64,000 nucleotides of DNA from Sediminibacter sp. Hel_I_10 (lineage in GTDB: Bacteria; Bacteroidota; Bacteroidia; Flavobacteriales; Flavobacteriaceae). The stretch lies in contig NZ_JHZX01000001.1 in the NCBI RefSeq assembly GCF_000688335.1, positions 4,030,001 to 4,094,000 on the forward strand, written 5' to 3'. Below the pieces are notes generated by a model that made no database searches, was not told the DNA's origin, and saw nothing but the letters and a program-made list of their open reading frames with translations. Position 1 is the stretch's first letter, and the number at the start of each line of letters is the position of its first letter. Positions 62,497 to 64,000 of this stretch are shown here, piece by piece. The position numbers were made by a program, and so were the translations under genes.

Positions 62497-62821
62497 ATGC
62501 CCGTTAGAGTTATTGCAGTTTGTTCGGCTTCGCATTTGTTTTACAAATATTATGAATCTGATTTCCAAAAGGCAAATTTGGTAGAATTTGCTTACATTTA
62601 ATCATACATTCAACCATGTTAAACTGATTATCTGTTATTTCATCAATTGTACCAATAAAACCACCACTAGCACCGCCAGTAGAATCCACAACATCAACAT
62701 TCGCATCAGCACTACTTTTTTCGTCCTGTTTTTAAAAAAAACAACTATAATCAAAATAGGGATGAGAAGTAACAACCCTATTTTAAGATAATTATTTTAG
62801 TTTTATTCTTTTTAAAGCCAT
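62493..62821 (-). pseudogene. Copy 2 of the Cys-rich one-TM protein (frameshifted)
   Basis: Repeat of 53572-53904 with single bases missing in T runs near 62537, 62721, 62796 and 62812. Confidence 0.6.
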
Positions 62822-63049
62822 TTAAATACGTTTTAAATTAACCATCGAAACTGGTTGTACAAACTTTGAAGATACACTCTTAATTGTACCTTTTGGGTTA
62901 ACGTGAGCTAATAAACCGCCTTTTGGATCATCACATTCACACGGTTTATTTGGAGTTATTTTTTTTGTAAACCACCCACCAACAAAGGCAAGACCACCAA
63001 TTAATAAAATTAAACCAAATTTTAGCGGATTTGTAGATTTTGAAGCCAT
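62822..63049 (-). CDS. Copy 2 of the 75-residue one-TM protein (intact)
   Basis: Encodes the same 75 residues as 53905-54132. Confidence 0.6.
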   Translation of the reverse strand: MASKSTNPLKFGLILLIGGLAFVGGWFTKKITPNKPCECDDPKGGLLAHVNPKGTIKSVSSKFVQPVSMVNLKRI

Positions 63050-63059
63050 AACAATAATT

Positions 63060-63566
63060 TTAAATTTTAAATAATTTTCAGGATTAACAAGTTTATTTTT
63101 TTTATAAAATTCAATATGAATATGGTTTGCATCCCTGAATTATAACCATATTTTAATTCAATATCTTGAGCAGTACATAATTTCTGACCTTTTAAAATAG
63201 TTGCACCGACACTAAACATTGGATAAACATACATTAACTTAACTCTAAAATCAGACCATTCACCCAAACCAACAATTTCAACAAGATCATAATTTGAATC
63301 ATTCGCATAAGGTTTACCGAATCGATTAATTTTACAATCAAAAGGAGCGTAAATATCGTCGTTATGCGACTTTATCAGATCAACCCCATTATGCTTGTAA
63401 TTGCCCCGCTTAGCGCCAAAATGACCGCATCCCATAGGATCACATTCACGCATTTTTTCATAATTACCACCAAAAGAAACTTTTTCTTAGAAGTCATTAG
63501 ATACAGAATTATAGTTATCGGAATCAGTAGAAAATAATGCATTTGACAAATTTTTAAGCAGGTCAA
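63060..63566 (-). pseudogene. Copy 2 of the M23 peptidase (frameshifted)
   Basis: Repeat of 54143-54652. Single bases are missing in the T/A runs near 63126 and 63484, so the anchor, the first zinc motif (KHNGVDL) and the second (HIHIEF) fall in different frames. Confidence 0.6.
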
Positions 63567-63630
63567 ACAACGTATAAACGGAAGCTATTAAACCTATAAC
63601 AGTAATTAAATTATTCGCTAACTTGTTCAT
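63487..63630 (-). CDS. Copy 2 of the 47-residue one-TM peptide (intact)
   Basis: Same 47 codons as 54573-54716. Confidence 0.45.
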   Translation of the reverse strand: MNKLANNLITVIGLIASVYTLFDLLKNLSNALFSTDSDNYNSVSNDF

Positions 63631-63872
63631 CTTGTTTTAGATTTCAGTCTCATTTTTTCAACTTCATCAAAAGCAACTTTAAACTTTGAATCAGTTGTTT
63701 TAACAGATTGAGTTTTAGTAAACATGATTTCGTCAATATCTGTTTTTAATTCAGCAAAGCGAAAAGAAACAGCCTGAGCAACACGACCCCATTTACCAAC
63801 ATTTTCAAGAAAAGAAAACAAATTTGACGTATTCCCGACCACTTTTTTAATACTTGGTATTTTCATTTTCAT
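63611..63872 (-). pseudogene. Copy 2 of the 87-residue phage protein (frameshifted)
   Basis: Repeat of 54697-54960 with single bases missing in the T runs near 63642 and 63657; the acidic tail is out of frame. Confidence 0.55.
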
Positions 63873-63874
63873 AA

Positions 63875-64000
63875 TTAATTATAATCTTTTGAAATGTGTT
63901 TTCCGCAATAACCACCATTTGAAGCTTTTGGATTAATAACCCAATTCCATTCTTTGATATAAACCTTTTGATTTGCTAAATCCAACATACCACCTACAAT
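63875..64000 (-). CDS. Copy 2 of the 127-residue phage protein (cut by window end)
   Basis: The last 42 codons match 54963-55088 (VGGMLDLANQKVYIKEW region). The rest lies beyond the window, so the tandem array goes on. Confidence 0.55.
   Translation of the reverse strand: MVGGMLDLANQKVYIKEWNWVINPKASNGGYCGKHISKDYN

Larger units (their letters stand above)
51105..64000 (-). mobile_element. Tandem small-phage provirus, 8,939-bp unit (copy 1 complete, copy 2 cut)
   Basis: Sequence from 51105 recurs from 60044 with more than 95% identity up to the window end, giving a unit of 8,939 bp. All believable genes but one lie on the minus strand with tight or overlapping spacing. Content: HUH-type replication initiator, candidate capsid protein, Gly-rich protein, M23 peptidase, 3TM holin, annexin-like membrane protein and many one-TM proteins. 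Such content and size fit a circular ssDNA-type phage with membrane-rich virion, integrated at a dif-like site. Whether the tandem array is real or an assembly product of a circular genome cannot be told from sequence alone. Confidence 0.8.

Noticed and set aside
51105-64000. Filamentous phage (Inoviridae) identity
   Set aside because: Xer/dif integration would fit, but no Zot/pI-type ATPase was seen, and a holin plus M23 peptidase point to lysis rather than extrusion.
51105-64000. True decay of the second phage copy
   Set aside because: Differences are almost only one-base losses in runs with no substitutions, which fits consensus error better than mutational decay.

Overview
The window looks like a chromosome segment from a flavobacterium (Bacteroidota). 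The signs are: low GC; promoters with the Bacteroidota -7 box TAnnTTTG; secreted proteins with a type IX secretion (Por) C-terminal domain; LytTR/LytS two-component genes; S41 and S9 exported peptidases; and a protein family (49.7 kb) that I know only from Bacteroidota. No rRNA, tRNA or CRISPR array was seen.

Layout. (1) 1-20.8 kb is ordinary core-like chromosome: an aldehyde/quinone-stress set (alcohol dehydrogenase, nitroreductase, NAD(P)H-binding protein, TetR repressor with a perfect palindromic operator), two T9SS cargo proteins, a DUF3124 lipoprotein next to an inward-rectifier K+ channel, a LytTR/LytS pair, S41 and S9 peptidases, a PPOX-type flavoprotein, ThiE, an outer-membrane beta-barrel and a YdjM-like membrane protein. 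(2) 20.9-48.0 kb is accessory. Nearly all genes lie on the + strand, mostly one gene at a time, and they are separated by about 15 related non-coding elements of 120-205 bp. Many of these elements begin with CAAC.ACGTATA and end with TATAC.A..CCGTTG, so their ends are imperfect inverted repeats. This resembles a gene-cassette array without a visible integrase. Cargo includes a two-gene CBASS anti-phage system (CD-NTase plus S-4TM effector), an AlbA_2/Schlafen-like protein, a six-gene K+ homeostasis block (KdpD-like kinase, KdpE-like regulator, TrkH, TrkA, porin), an S41 peptidase, a DUF1593 hydrolase, a TraB/GumN protein, a PAF-acetylhydrolase-like lipase, an AraC regulator, an amidohydrolase and many exported unknowns. 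IS110 and IS3 elements have landed in the array. (3) 48.2-51.1 kb returns to single chromosomal genes and ends at a dif-like XerC/XerD site.

(4) 51.1-64.0 kb is the most striking part: an 8,939-bp unit, tandemly repeated, with the second copy cut by the window end. Its genes all run on the minus strand. They encode many small one-TM proteins, a 3TM holin, an M23 peptidase, an annexin-like membrane protein, a candidate capsid protein and a rolling-circle HUH replication initiator that can be read only across several one-base indels. The unit begins exactly at the central region of the dif-like site, and the junction between the two copies carries the same central region and XerD arm with a different XerC arm. 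This is what Xer-mediated integration of a small circular ssDNA-type phage genome would leave. Size, small membrane proteins, muralytic enzyme and HUH Rep recall lipid-containing ssDNA phages such as FLiP (Finnlakeviridae, about 9.2 kb), but the affiliation is an inference.

From about 56 kb onward the sequence is full of single-base deletions, mostly in homopolymers. Copy 2 almost always lacks bases that copy 1 has, so many broken genes there are probably assembly or consensus errors rather than true pseudogenes.
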